Below, piece after piece: positions 35,714-45,029 of a DNA stretch of 64,000 bases. The notes under the pieces are model-generated. The model ran no database searches, was not told the origin of the DNA, and saw nothing but the letters and a program-made list of their open reading frames with translations. The DNA is from Pedobacter namyangjuensis (GTDB taxonomy: Bacteria; Bacteroidota; Bacteroidia; Sphingobacteriales; Sphingobacteriaceae): assembly GCF_003313325.1 (NCBI RefSeq), contig NZ_QMHQ01000001.1, forward strand, positions 434,001-498,000. The letters run 5' to 3'. Position 1 is the first letter of the stretch. Each line of letters starts with the position of its first letter. The position numbers were made by a program, and so were the translations under genes.

Positions 35714-36207
35714 TCCTGTTAAGAAAAGCAAAAGAAGAAGATTTACCTATAATTACTGATTTGGCTGAAAGAATTTGGCCAGCTACTTACGGCGACTACC
35801 TAAGCGATGAACAGCTTCGCTTTATGCTAGATAAGATGTATAACCACGGCGAGCTTTTAGAACAATTGCGCAAAGGATATACATTTTTAATAGCAGATGA
35901 GGATGGAGCCGATGTCGGTTTTGCCTGTTTTTCTTTAGAGATTCCAGAAGAAGTTGTTTATAAGCTACATAAGCTCTACGTTTTGCCAGAAACACATGGC
36001 AAAGGTGTAGGCAAAATTCTGATAAATGAAGTAGTTAATTTAGCTACAAGGGAAGGAGGAAAGGCGCTTCAGTTAAATGTAAACAGAAATAATAAAGCAA
36101 AAGACTTTTATCTAAAAGCTGGCTTTGTAATAAAAGAAACCGTCGACCTTGATATCGGCAACGGTTTCTATATGAATGATTACGTAATGGAGAAGCAAAT
36201 CGGTTAA
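35710..36207 (+). CDS. GNAT family N-acetyltransferase
   Basis: This 165-residue acetyltransferase has the acetyl-CoA-binding motif A in KLYVLPETHGKGVGKILINEV and motif B in LNVNRNNKAKDFYLKAGF. This is the usual order for the family, which moves acetyl groups from acetyl-CoA to an amine. The N-terminal ILLRKAKEEDLPIITDLAERIWPATYG also fits. The substrate is unknown; protein N-termini, amino acids or polyamines are possible. It is translationally coupled (ATGA) to the TPK-like gene, suggesting a shared process. No terminator is obvious after it. Confidence 0.9.
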   Translation: MILLRKAKEEDLPIITDLAERIWPATYGDYLSDEQLRFMLDKMYNHGELLEQLRKGYTFLIADEDGADVGFACFSLEIPEEVVYKLHKLYVLPETHGKGVGKILINEVVNLATREGGKALQLNVNRNNKAKDFYLKAGFVIKETVDLDIGNGFYMNDYVMEKQIG

Positions 36208-36283
36208 CGTTTGCTGTTCTCGTTTACGTTTTACAGTTCCCAGTTAACAATCGCAAATTGCTAACTGACAACGGCTAACTAAA

Positions 36284-39200
36284 TTATTGTCCTCTAATTG
36301 GGTCTTTTGGCCGATTTACACTAGGATATTTGTAGGTTTTCATCTCCTCTTGTAGCAGTTTAACTGTGCGCTCTAATTGAGGGTCTCTGCCTTCCAACAA
36401 ATCTTTAGGTGTTTGCTCTATAAAAATATCTGGGGCAACACCTTCGTTTTCTATAATCCAATTGCCTTTTGTATCGTAGATGCCAAAGTTTGGAGAGGTG
36501 ATGCTGCCACCATCAATTAAAGATGGATAACCGCTAATACCTACCAATATGCCCATTGTTGTGCGGCCAACCAGCTTCCCAAGTCCTTTTTCTTTGAACA
36601 TGTATGGCATCATATCGCCACCAGAGCCAGCATTTTCGTTAATTAACATCGCCTTTGGCCCAAAAATACCATTACCTGGGGTGGTAAAACTTTTTCCGTC
36701 TCTAATAGCCCAGTAGCTCACTAAATCTCTGCTTAAAAGATCGATGATATAATCGGCTACCGAACCACCACCATTATTTCTTTCGTCCATTAGCAAAGCT
36801 TTTTTATCCATTTGCGAGAAGTAATAACGATTAAAATAGGTAAAACCTTCTTGCCCGGTGTTTGGCATGTACACGTACGCAATTTTTCCCTCACTTAATT
36901 TATCTACACGTTTGCGGTTATTCTCTACCCAATCCATCTTTCTCAATTCCATTTCAGAAGCGAATGAAATAGGCAGAACTACAACTTCCCTAGCACCATC
37001 TAAACTTGGTTTACTATTAACTTTAATAGCAACTTGTTTACCAGCCTTATAATCGAATAAACTGTAAATAGATGTTTTTTCGTCTAATGGTTTTCCATCA
37101 ATGGACACAATATAATCGCCTTCTTTAATATTTAAACCTGGCTCTGCAAGTGGCGCTTTAAAGCTCGGGTTCCAGTCTAAGCGGTTAAAAATTTTGCTTA
37201 TTTTATAGAAACCATTTACAATTTCATAATCTGCGCCAAGCATCCCTACGCTAATTGAAGTAGCAGAAGGTTCATCGCCCGGATTGATATAATTGTGCCC
37301 AACTACCATTTCACCCATCATTTCATTAAACAGATAAGTCAAATCAGCACGGTGGTTTACATAAGGAAGGAATTTCTCGTACTTAGCTTTAACTGCGGCC
37401 CAATTTGCACCATGCATATTTTCTACGTAGAAGTATTCCTTTTCCATTTGCCACACCTCATTAAACATTTGGTTCCATTCTGCAGTTGGGTCAACCAATA
37501 CTTTAATTCCATCTAACTTAATTTTTCCCGTTTCTGAAGTAGCTGGTTTCTGTCCAGCGGGAACCATAAAATAGCTTCCTCTGGCGCTGTATATCATCGT
37601 TTTCCCATCGCCACTTACACTAAAACCATATGCTCCCGGCACTAAACTGGTGCTTTCCATTTTAGCCAAGTTTAAAGCACTCAGTTCGCCGTTTCGGGTA
37701 TATAATACCTGTCCTTCAACGCTTCCATCTAAATTGTATGAGCCAGCCGGTATTGGCAAAGCGATAATCCTATTATTTAAATCATCAAGATCTATCTCTG
37801 TAGGTTTTACAGTCTCTGCAGGTTTTGTTTCTGCTGGTTTATCTGTTTTCTTATCGTCTTTTTTCTTATTGTCGTCTTTTTTAGGCTCTTCTTTTTTTGG
37901 AGCTGGCGCATCGGGCTTTACGGTTTCTTCATCGCTTTCTGTTTTGTATAAAGACGGAGTTTTTTTAGATAAGATTAACGCATAAGCCGAGTAATTAACC
38001 GGACGTTGGTACGCAGACATGTGTAAGCCACTACCCGCTAACGCAATGTCGGTACTTGCCAAAAAGAACAAGTATTTGCCGTCTCTACTAAAAGAAGGAT
38101 TAGCCGCACCGCTCATTCCATCGGTAATTTGCGTATGCGATTTTTTATCGATGTTATACAGGTAAATTGCGCTAACCGAGTTTGGTAATGTTGCAACGTA
38201 AGATATCCATTTAGAATCTGGCGACCATGTAGGTTGCAGCACATTGTAGGTTCTATTGGTGTGCGAACCTAAATTATCTTGCTTAACCAAAATAGGTTTT
38301 TTGTCGTTAATGTCGATATAGTACAGGTTTAAGTGGCTATCGCCATAAAACAGTTTTTTGCTATCTGGCGACCAAACAGGTTGGAAGTAAAAGTGAGAAT
38401 CGCCTAAGTTAAGATACTCTGTTGTTTTGCTAACCTGATTTTGCAAAACCAATTGGTATTTTCCGTTTTTATCCGATAGGTAAGAAATATATTTACCATC
38501 TGGCGACCAGCCCGGATATTTCTCAAAACTGCCCGGTGAGTTTGAGATATTTCTAGCATCACCTTTTTCTTTAGGAACAGAGAAAATTTCGCCACGGCTT
38601 TCAAATAAGGCTCTAACGCCTTTTGGAGAAATATCATAGTTTCTTATGCTGTTTGCTAAATCAACATAGTGGTTACGTTTGTACGGCGCATCTGCCTGTA
38701 CGCTAATTTTTAAAGTAGTTATCTTGTTCGTAGCCACATCTAGCAAGTGTATTTTGCCAGCCTGCTCAAATGCCAAAGTACCGTTGCTACCAGTTAAAGA
38801 TTTAATATCGTAATCTTTATAGTTAGTTACTTTTTCAATCTTTTTGCTCTTGGTGTCGTAACTAAAAAGGTTTAAAGTTAACTCTCTATCCGATAGGAAA
38901 TAAACCTTATTGCCAACCCATTGCGGTTTTACGTTGTTAGCGCTGCCTGTGGTAATAATTTCTGTATTCTTGGTTTGTGTATCGAAAATCCAGATTTGAG
39001 GCATGCCACCGCCCCTATATCGTTTAAATGCTACGTTAGAGCGGTCGGTTGGATCTGTGTTTTTTATATAAGCCCAATAACGTTGATCTGCCGAAGGAGA
39101 ACCTTGCGTAGCTTCGGGCATTGGTAATGCTTTTTCATCGGTTCCGTCTAATTTTATACGGTGCATTCTCGGACTCAAAGCATAATTATAGTCGCGTGTT

Positions 39201-39580
39201 GCCGTAAAATAAAGCTCGTTATCGTTTAACCAGCCTTTAACCAAATCGCCACTTGGATGATAGGTAATTCTTTTAGGTGCGCCACCTTCAACCGGAATAA
39301 CATAAACATCATTATTGCCATCGTAGTTACCTGTAAAGGCTATCATTTTTCCGTTTGGAGAAAATATAGGAGATTGCTCCACTGCCGGGTTTACCGTTAA
39401 TCTTCGCGGGTTGCTACCGTCGCGGTTAGCTACCCAAATATCGCCACCATATACAAAGGCGATGTTATTATTACTAACTGTTGGTTGGCGCAGAAGCAAT
39501 GTTTCTGTTTGCGCCTTTGCAATAGAAATAGAAAATGTTGCCGTTACCAGCAACATTTTTTTAAAAAAATTAAATTTCAT
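36284..39580 (-). CDS. Tricorn-protease-like secreted S41 peptidase
   Basis: This 1098-residue exported protein has a signal peptide (about residues 1-23, ending AKAQ). A beta-propeller built from WD40-like PD40 repeats (SPNGKMIAFTGN, SPDGKYISYLSD, SPDSKWISYVA) follows. A highly charged Lys/Asp/Glu/Pro linker lies near residues 555-605. A second propeller part, a PDZ domain (about 785-870, NIKEGDYIVSIDGKPL) and the protease core complete it. The probable nucleophile is Ser986 in NAGSGGDMMPY. Archaeal tricorn is cytosolic, whereas the signal peptide here indicates periplasmic or surface peptide degradation. M28 and M61 genes upstream on the same strand would extend this. Confidence 0.93.
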   Translation of the reverse strand: MKFNFFKKMLLVTATFSISIAKAQTETLLLRQPTVSNNNIAFVYGGDIWVANRDGSNPRRLTVNPAVEQSPIFSPNGKMIAFTGNYDGNNDVYVIPVEGGAPKRITYHPSGDLVKGWLNDNELYFTATRDYNYALSPRMHRIKLDGTDEKALPMPEATQGSPSADQRYWAYIKNTDPTDRSNVAFKRYRGGGMPQIWIFDTQTKNTEIITTGSANNVKPQWVGNKVYFLSDRELTLNLFSYDTKSKKIEKVTNYKDYDIKSLTGSNGTLAFEQAGKIHLLDVATNKITTLKISVQADAPYKRNHYVDLANSIRNYDISPKGVRALFESRGEIFSVPKEKGDARNISNSPGSFEKYPGWSPDGKYISYLSDKNGKYQLVLQNQVSKTTEYLNLGDSHFYFQPVWSPDSKKLFYGDSHLNLYYIDINDKKPILVKQDNLGSHTNRTYNVLQPTWSPDSKWISYVATLPNSVSAIYLYNIDKKSHTQITDGMSGAANPSFSRDGKYLFFLASTDIALAGSGLHMSAYQRPVNYSAYALILSKKTPSLYKTESDEETVKPDAPAPKKEEPKKDDNKKKDDKKTDKPAETKPAETVKPTEIDLDDLNNRIIALPIPAGSYNLDGSVEGQVLYTRNGELSALNLAKMESTSLVPGAYGFSVSGDGKTMIYSARGSYFMVPAGQKPATSETGKIKLDGIKVLVDPTAEWNQMFNEVWQMEKEYFYVENMHGANWAAVKAKYEKFLPYVNHRADLTYLFNEMMGEMVVGHNYINPGDEPSATSISVGMLGADYEIVNGFYKISKIFNRLDWNPSFKAPLAEPGLNIKEGDYIVSIDGKPLDEKTSIYSLFDYKAGKQVAIKVNSKPSLDGAREVVVLPISFASEMELRKMDWVENNRKRVDKLSEGKIAYVYMPNTGQEGFTYFNRYYFSQMDKKALLMDERNNGGGSVADYIIDLLSRDLVSYWAIRDGKSFTTPGNGIFGPKAMLINENAGSGGDMMPYMFKEKGLGKLVGRTTMGILVGISGYPSLIDGGSITSPNFGIYDTKGNWIIENEGVAPDIFIEQTPKDLLEGRDPQLERTVKLLQEEMKTYKYPSVNRPKDPIRGQ

Positions 39581-39600
39581 TTATGTTTATTTAGGGATTA

Positions 39601-40926
39601 TTATCTGCTTCCTAACTTAGGGATACGCGTAGGTGTATCGATTCCTTTTACAATGCTAACTGCACTTTTAGCTATTGCTTTAATGGTTGCTAAAATGTTT
39701 TCCACGTCTAAAGTTTTATATTCGTCTGTAACTTGGTGGTAGTGCGGATCAACATCAATTTGATCGGTACTGATGGTGTGTGCCGGAACGCCCAAAGCTG
39801 CTAAAGTGGCGTTATCACTTCTGTAGAACAAGCTTTGCGCTACATAAGGGTCTGGATGGAAGGTAAATTCTGTTCCTGCTAAGTTTTTCTGTAAAATTTT
39901 GCCCAGATCTGATTTCTCGTACCCAGTAATAAACGCAGTATTCTTGCCAAATTTACTGTCTTTACCAATCATTTCTATGTTGAACATAGCCGTAACTTCA
40001 TCAGGATTTAATTGTTGCGAGAAATAACGTGAACCGAACATGCCCATTTCTTCACCTGTAAAGGCTACAAAGATCAAAGTACGCTCATTGTTTTTGGCCT
40101 TTTTGTAGTATTTAGCCAAAGCAATCATTGCCGATGTTCCAGAAGCATCGTCATCAGCACCGTTCATAATGCTATCAGCACCAAGTTCTTTCGGTTTTGT
40201 AATGCCCATATGATCGTAATGCCCAGAAAATACAACCAATTCTTTCGCTTTCGATTTACCAGGAATGATGCCCGCAACGTTAAATAAAGGCATTTTCGTT
40301 ACCGTGTTTTTCACTTCTACGGTAAAGTCGTTTATTACGGTGTCTTTATCCAGTACCAAAACAATAGGTGTGCCTTTTGGATTAGCTAAATCGGCTTCGT
40401 CTACGATAGATCCGTTTGCCATCTGGTTTTTTATGCGATTAAAAACATCAACAAATTTCACATCAACTAGGACCAATTGTTTTTTACCTGCTCTTGTAAT
40501 TTCTCTAAACTGAGGAATAAATTCTTTGTTTGGGTCTAATTTGATCCAGCCATCACTTGTAGCCTTTGTAAGCGATAATTGCTCTTTGCTGTTGCCATAA
40601 ACAAAGGTTTTCTCGGCTTCTACAGCTTGCCCATCAATAGTTACTGCTGTAGACGCAGGTTTTATTTGGTATTTATAAAAAGTTTGGCGGAAACCTGTTT
40701 GCCCCTCTAACGGTTTTAAACCAATTTGCTTAAACTCGTTTTCTATAAAAGTGGCTGCTTTATCAATGCCCGGCGTAAAGGTTCTTCTGCCTTGCATTTC
40801 GTCGCTAGCCAAAGTTTTTATTAAATGGTCAACATATTTTTTTGTAATAATTTTATTAATGTCTTGCGCTTGAGTTAGGCTTGCTACAAAAAGCAACATT
40901 AACGTGTAAATCGTCTTTTTCATCAT
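39601..40926 (-). CDS. Secreted M28 family aminopeptidase
   Basis: This 441-residue zinc aminopeptidase has a signal peptide (about residues 1-21, ending TQAQ) and a PA-like inserted region. The co-catalytic zinc site includes VVFSGHYDHMGI, NGADDDASGTSAM, FTGEEMGMFGSRY and a final HTISTDQIDVDPHYHQ histidine segment. M28 enzymes release N-terminal amino acids from peptides. It sits 20 nt upstream of the tricorn-like gene and 28 nt downstream of the M61 gene, all minus strand, so a three-gene peptide-degradation operon is likely. ATG at 40923 is an alternative start. Confidence 0.93.
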   Translation of the reverse strand: MMKKTIYTLMLLFVASLTQAQDINKIITKKYVDHLIKTLASDEMQGRRTFTPGIDKAATFIENEFKQIGLKPLEGQTGFRQTFYKYQIKPASTAVTIDGQAVEAEKTFVYGNSKEQLSLTKATSDGWIKLDPNKEFIPQFREITRAGKKQLVLVDVKFVDVFNRIKNQMANGSIVDEADLANPKGTPIVLVLDKDTVINDFTVEVKNTVTKMPLFNVAGIIPGKSKAKELVVFSGHYDHMGITKPKELGADSIMNGADDDASGTSAMIALAKYYKKAKNNERTLIFVAFTGEEMGMFGSRYFSQQLNPDEVTAMFNIEMIGKDSKFGKNTAFITGYEKSDLGKILQKNLAGTEFTFHPDPYVAQSLFYRSDNATLAALGVPAHTISTDQIDVDPHYHQVTDEYKTLDVENILATIKAIAKSAVSIVKGIDTPTRIPKLGSR

Positions 40927-40954
40927 CGTTTATTTTTATCCCACAGGGGATGGT

Positions 40955-42784
40955 TTATTTTTTAATTTGCGAGTTTAACCAATTATCTCTAAAGGTTTGC
41001 ATCGCGGGTGTTAAAGTTCCGCCAGTTTTTTCGATAGATACCAGTTCTAATGTCGGCACTTCTGCCAGCGTTAGTTTAGTTTTTTTCTCCAAACCTCTGT
41101 AACTGTATTTTACTTCAACTACATCGCCGGGTTTATGATTGTCGGTAAATGTTGTTAAACTGGCCTGGTCTTTAATTTCTGCGCCATCAAGGCTTATTAA
41201 AACATTGTCTACATCTAAACCTGCATTGTAAGCTGGTGTTCCTTGTATGGTTTGTCCTAAGGTTGCTTTTCCGCCTTCAAAATTAACCCTGCCAAAACCA
41301 GTATAGGCTTTATTTGGACTAGCTTTTCTTAAAACCAAACCTGCATTTAGCAATAATTTAGCATAATCGTTTTTGGCTTTACCATGAACGTAATTTTTAA
41401 AGAAATCTGCAGCAAAAGCTGTACTCTTTGTTAGTTGCGCTAGCACTTTTTCCAAATCGCTCATTGTGTAGGCAATTTCTGGTTTGCCATGCGCTTTCCA
41501 TAATGCTCGCATATAATCATCCAGCGTAAGTTTAAATTCACTTCTTAAACGTAAATCTAAAGCAAGGGCAACGCCAGCACCGTAGGTGTAGTACGAAGTA
41601 AAAATATTACCCATGTTTCGTTGATCTATTGCAACACCTGCATCTGCAAAAACTGCATATTGGCTAGCTTGAATAGGAGAGAAGTTTATCGCCCCTGGCG
41701 AATTTAAAACTGAATTTACAATGCCATTAAAGCCTTGCACAGCGTTTTCTGACGTTCTAAAGCCTGCTCTAGCCAATAGTAGGTTGCCGTAGTATTGGGT
41801 AAAACCTTCGGCAAGCCAAAGTCCGTCGCTTACATTTGAATGTTCGAAATTAAATGGCTCTAATGTTTTCGGTCTCAATCGTTCTACATTCCAAGCGTGG
41901 AAAAATTCGTGAGAGAATGTGCCTAATAAATTAGATTCGTAACCCGCAATTTTTGGTGTGCGTTGTACAATTACCGTAGAGTTTCTGTGCTCCATACCAT
42001 CGCCAGCATATTCGGGCAAAACATCATGCAAGAAATAATAATTGCCATAATCGAAGTTTGGCAACTCGCCCCAAACAGCTACTTGTTCTGTAACCATCTT
42101 TTTAAGCATTTCCGCATAGTTATCTATGGTGCTTTGCTCATCGTTGCTGTGCGAAACTAAGTGTATGGTTTGTATTTTTCCATCTGGATTTTTTACTTCC
42201 CAACTTGCGGTTTTGTAAGCTGCAATTTCAATTGGGCTATCCATAAAATATTGGAAGTTTGGCGCATAATAAGTGTCTTTGCCGGTTAACTTAAGCTGTG
42301 TAGCTACCTTCCAATTTTGTTTGTCGGCGTAATTAAATTTAACCGTTCTTGGCCTTGTATCCATCCCGATAGGGAAAGCAAAAGTTGCCGGAATATTCAT
42401 GTGTGCATGGGTCTCGTCAAAACCGGCATAAGTACCATCTATCCAATTTCCAAAAACGGTGTAGGTTACTTTTACTGTTTTTGTAGGATTAGTAATTTCG
42501 TAAACATCACCTGCGGTTAGCTTAAAGTTTAGGGCTTTACCATTTTGGTCGCTTGCTTTCAAATTGTAAACATTTTTGCCAAATTCGTGCGTGGCGTATC
42601 TTCCAGGAGACGAACGGCTCATACGTACTTTTAGAGCACCTGTTGGCACATTAGGTATGGTCATGCTTATTTGTGCTTCGTGGTGCACAGCGTTTGGAAA
42701 GCTTACTTCGTAGCTAATTTCTTGTTGCGCATTAACAACAAATGAGCTAGCTAGAAGCCCACATGCGAGTAAAATTTTCTTCAT
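40955..42784 (-). CDS. M61 glycyl aminopeptidase family protein with PDZ domain
   Basis: This 609-residue exported metallopeptidase has a signal peptide (about residues 1-19, ending VNAQ), an N-terminal beta domain and a gluzincin catalytic domain. The zinc motif is HEFFHAWNVERLRP (His292, Glu293, His296), followed by the glutamate in WLAEGFTQYYG. A C-terminal PDZ domain (about 505-590) contains TIQGTPAYNAGLDVDNVLIS. Known M61 enzymes prefer N-terminal glycine or alanine. It is the first gene of the M61-M28-tricorn set. Confidence 0.93.
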   Translation of the reverse strand: MKKILLACGLLASSFVVNAQQEISYEVSFPNAVHHEAQISMTIPNVPTGALKVRMSRSSPGRYATHEFGKNVYNLKASDQNGKALNFKLTAGDVYEITNPTKTVKVTYTVFGNWIDGTYAGFDETHAHMNIPATFAFPIGMDTRPRTVKFNYADKQNWKVATQLKLTGKDTYYAPNFQYFMDSPIEIAAYKTASWEVKNPDGKIQTIHLVSHSNDEQSTIDNYAEMLKKMVTEQVAVWGELPNFDYGNYYFLHDVLPEYAGDGMEHRNSTVIVQRTPKIAGYESNLLGTFSHEFFHAWNVERLRPKTLEPFNFEHSNVSDGLWLAEGFTQYYGNLLLARAGFRTSENAVQGFNGIVNSVLNSPGAINFSPIQASQYAVFADAGVAIDQRNMGNIFTSYYTYGAGVALALDLRLRSEFKLTLDDYMRALWKAHGKPEIAYTMSDLEKVLAQLTKSTAFAADFFKNYVHGKAKNDYAKLLLNAGLVLRKASPNKAYTGFGRVNFEGGKATLGQTIQGTPAYNAGLDVDNVLISLDGAEIKDQASLTTFTDNHKPGDVVEVKYSYRGLEKKTKLTLAEVPTLELVSIEKTGGTLTPAMQTFRDNWLNSQIKK

Positions 42785-42930
42785 AAAATTAAATATGCCA
42801 TTAAGTTAGCGCTATTAGCTAAAAAACCGAAATTGTGTAAAGATTATTACTTAGATGACGATGAATTTGTAAAATAGTTGCACGCTGTTTTATTTTTATG
42901 AAGAGCAATTACAGCAGTTTTCGGTTACGA

Positions 42931-42996
42931 AAGTCCCGCCATCATTTAAAGTCCTCGTCTCGTTCCTCGCCTGTGGGCTTTTCATTTTGTCGGGTC
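42931..42996 (+). repeat. Palindromic intergenic repeat, family A, copy 2
   Basis: This element runs from AAGTCCCGCC through GGGCTTTTC to TCGGGTC. The termini and the GGGCTTTTC core match the inverse copy at 28716-28769. It lies between the M61 and DUF4407 genes, in a 265-nt interval otherwise without visible signals. Confidence 0.55.
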
Positions 42997-43049
42997 TAGT
43001 TTACTCGGGTCTTCCTACAAACACGTGGGCGTGCCAAAACAATTAAAAA

Positions 43050-44159
43050 CTATTCAGCGTTTAAATCTCTGTAAGCTTTATTTCTAATCTGTTCCTTTCG
43101 CTTCTCTATTTCTGTTGATACACGAGTTTCGTGAATACCATCTGCAACTTCAACTTCAAAATCTCTGTCCTTGTTAGATAAATGCACTTGCGCAAATTCA
43201 ATGTTGTCAACTGCTTGGTCGTATGGCCCCCGACTGCTCATCAGTTTTACAAAAACAGGCAAACATTCAAAGAAGATAAAAAGCAAACCTATAAATGTAA
43301 CCGCAATTGCAGTATTGTTATCTCTAGTACCGTCTACGTTGTAGCTTAACTGACCTAAAGCCCAATTTCTATCGGCAAAACCGGCAATGTTGCTCAAACT
43401 ATCCAATTGCTTGGTAGTGTAAAGCTTCTCGGTCATCAAACCATCAAACTGTTTTCTGCCGTCAACAAATTTTTCCATTGCTCTAACGTCTTTAGTTAGC
43501 GTATCCAAATTTTGTTCGCGTTGTTTAAGCTCAGCCTCTTTTCGTTTCGCGTATGGGCCATAACCCATTACGCCAGATGTTTCGTTGGTTTTGTTGCCGA
43601 AAATCTCAAAATTTAATTTTTGTCGGTCGGCTTTAATAGCAGCAGCCAAAGAATCTCTCTCAGCTTTAGCAGTATTTAGTTTGCCAATTTCTATGGTGTA
43701 TTTTTTATCGAAGGCTTTGTTTAAGGTATCTATTTTTGAACGTTGACCATTTAAATAGCTTACGTTTAGACGTTCCTTAATTTCTTTGTCGAATATTTTT
43801 AATTCTAAAGGGCGTGATATTACCATCCCAATCATTATTGCCAATAAAATACGAGGTGTTGCCTGCCAAAATTGTTTATTGTTAGAGGCATTTTTGTTAA
43901 TGCTGGATACAATGTACCTGTCCATGTTAAAAATGGCCAACCCCCAAATTATGCCGAAAAATAAAGCGAAAAGCCAAGCAAAATCACCGCCTTTAAAAAC
44001 AAAAAACATGGCGTAGCCACCAGATAAAGCAGCAAACAAACCTGTAAAAAATATGGTGGCGCCAATGCCTAAATATTTGTTATGTTCTGTCGGATGTTTT
44101 TCTAAGGTAGCAATATGCGCACCAGAGCAAAACCAAAAGAAACGAGAAATGCCATTCAT
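43050..44159 (-). CDS. DUF4407 membrane protein
   Basis: This protein of about 369 residues has four hydrophobic helices: two near residues 33-75 (after FFWFCSGAH), one near 95-115, and one near 285-305 (AIAVTFIGLLFIFFECLPVF). Between the third and fourth is a long charged coiled coil (about 150-250). This architecture matches DUF4407 of Bacteroidetes and Actinobacteria, whose function is unknown. The preferred start is MNGISRFFWF at 44159; a longer frame begins at 44201 but includes regulatory-looking repeats. It is divergent from the rhodanese gene. Confidence 0.85.
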   Translation of the reverse strand: MNGISRFFWFCSGAHIATLEKHPTEHNKYLGIGATIFFTGLFAALSGGYAMFFVFKGGDFAWLFALFFGIIWGLAIFNMDRYIVSSINKNASNNKQFWQATPRILLAIMIGMVISRPLELKIFDKEIKERLNVSYLNGQRSKIDTLNKAFDKKYTIEIGKLNTAKAERDSLAAAIKADRQKLNFEIFGNKTNETSGVMGYGPYAKRKEAELKQREQNLDTLTKDVRAMEKFVDGRKQFDGLMTEKLYTTKQLDSLSNIAGFADRNWALGQLSYNVDGTRDNNTAIAVTFIGLLFIFFECLPVFVKLMSSRGPYDQAVDNIEFAQVHLSNKDRDFEVEVADGIHETRVSTEIEKRKEQIRNKAYRDLNAE

Positions 44160-44202
44160 AAAATGATTTTGGGATATTGTATTAAACGCACTCGGTGGCA
44201 AG

Positions 44203-44223
44203 TTGTTACAACTTTTGTTACAA
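44203..44223. repeat. Tandem TTGTTACAA repeats upstream of the DUF4407 gene
   Basis: TTGTTACAA occurs twice (44203-44211 and 44215-44223), with starts 12 nt apart. Each copy is nearly self-complementary. The position, about 45 nt before the minus-strand start, would suit a transcription-factor site. Confidence 0.4.
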
Positions 44224-44425
44224 AATAACTGAATTAAAATCTTTGTAGGTTTTTCAGTTTTAGAATTTGTGATTTTTCTAAGACTTGTGCTTAGTATTGA
44301 TTTTTGTACATTTGAACAAAAAAAACCAAATACGCAAATTTTAGTAGAAACTTATAGGCTTTGCAGCTTGTTGTTTTGAGGTTTAAGAAGCGTAAACTGT
44401 TAGTAGGAACATAAATCAAACTTAT

Positions 44426-44743
44426 ATGAAAGAGATTTCAGTACAAGAATTAAAGCAAAAAATAGATAACAAAGAAGATTTTCAATTAATTGATGTTAGA
44501 GAAACTTTCGAGTACGAAACTTCTAACTTAGATGGCCTGAACATCCCTTTGGGTGGAATTTTAATTGAAACCGATAAAATTGCTACAGACAAACCTGTAA
44601 TTGTACAATGCCGTAGCGGTAAAAGAAGTGCGGCAGCAATTATGCAATTAGAGCAAATGCATGGTTTTGATAATTTATACAACCTTAAAGGCGGTATTTT
44701 AGCTTGGCAAGAAGCTTACGATCCGAACATGCCTGTTTATTAA
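44426..44743 (+). CDS. Rhodanese-like domain protein
   Basis: This 105-residue single-domain rhodanese has the active-site loop CRSGKRS (Cys62), the N-terminal LIDVRETFEYETSNLDG, and the final LKGGILAWQEAYDPNMPVY. Such proteins carry persulfide sulfur for sulfur relay or detoxification. There is no signal peptide, so it is cytoplasmic. The length is typical of GlpE/PspE-like single-domain proteins. A strong terminator follows 12 nt after the stop, so it is monocistronic. Confidence 0.95.
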   Translation: MKEISVQELKQKIDNKEDFQLIDVRETFEYETSNLDGLNIPLGGILIETDKIATDKPVIVQCRSGKRSAAAIMQLEQMHGFDNLYNLKGGILAWQEAYDPNMPVY

Positions 44744-44755
44744 TTTTTAATGATT

Positions 44756-44796
44756 AAGTTTTGAATGAGGATTTCCTCGTTCAAAACTTTTTTTTT
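44756..44796 (+). terminator. Rho-independent terminator after the rhodanese gene
   Basis: AAGTTTTGAATGAGG and CCTCGTTCAAAACTT form a 15-bp stem with one mismatch and a 4-nt loop, followed by a long T run. Confidence 0.93.
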
Positions 44797-44835
44797 GCTA
44801 AAAAAACCAACCAACTAACCAACAAAATAACAGTA

Positions 44836-45021
44836 ATGGGTAAAAAAATTTTAGTAAACGTGCTCTACAACGTGGGTCTTATCCTCTCTATTTTTGGTAT
44901 GGGATGGGCTTATAATAACAATAGCCCATTGATTATTTTTTTCTTTGTAGCCACTTTTGCCACTTTCTTGTATTTTAAAATACAGTTGGTAAAGGATTTT
45001 AGAAAAGATATCAAGAAGTAG
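44836..45021 (+). CDS. Small two-helix membrane protein, unknown function
   Basis: This 61-residue protein has two hydrophobic segments (about residues 8-24, VLYNVGLILSIFGMGWA, and 29-47, PLIIFFFVATFATFLYF) and a basic C-terminus. A longer frame from 44761 would run through the preceding terminator hairpin, so the start at 44836 is preferred. Proteins like this are common next to housekeeping genes in Sphingobacteriaceae, but I do not recognise a function. It converges on the XRE regulator gene, with 8 nt between the stops. Confidence 0.65.
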   Translation: MGKKILVNVLYNVGLILSIFGMGWAYNNNSPLIIFFFVATFATFLYFKIQLVKDFRKDIKK

Positions 45022-45029
45022 AGCAATCG

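Noticed and set aside
44761..44835. N-terminal extension of the 61-residue membrane protein
   Set aside because: The added codons read through the hairpin and T run of the rhodanese terminator; the ATG at 44836 is a better start.
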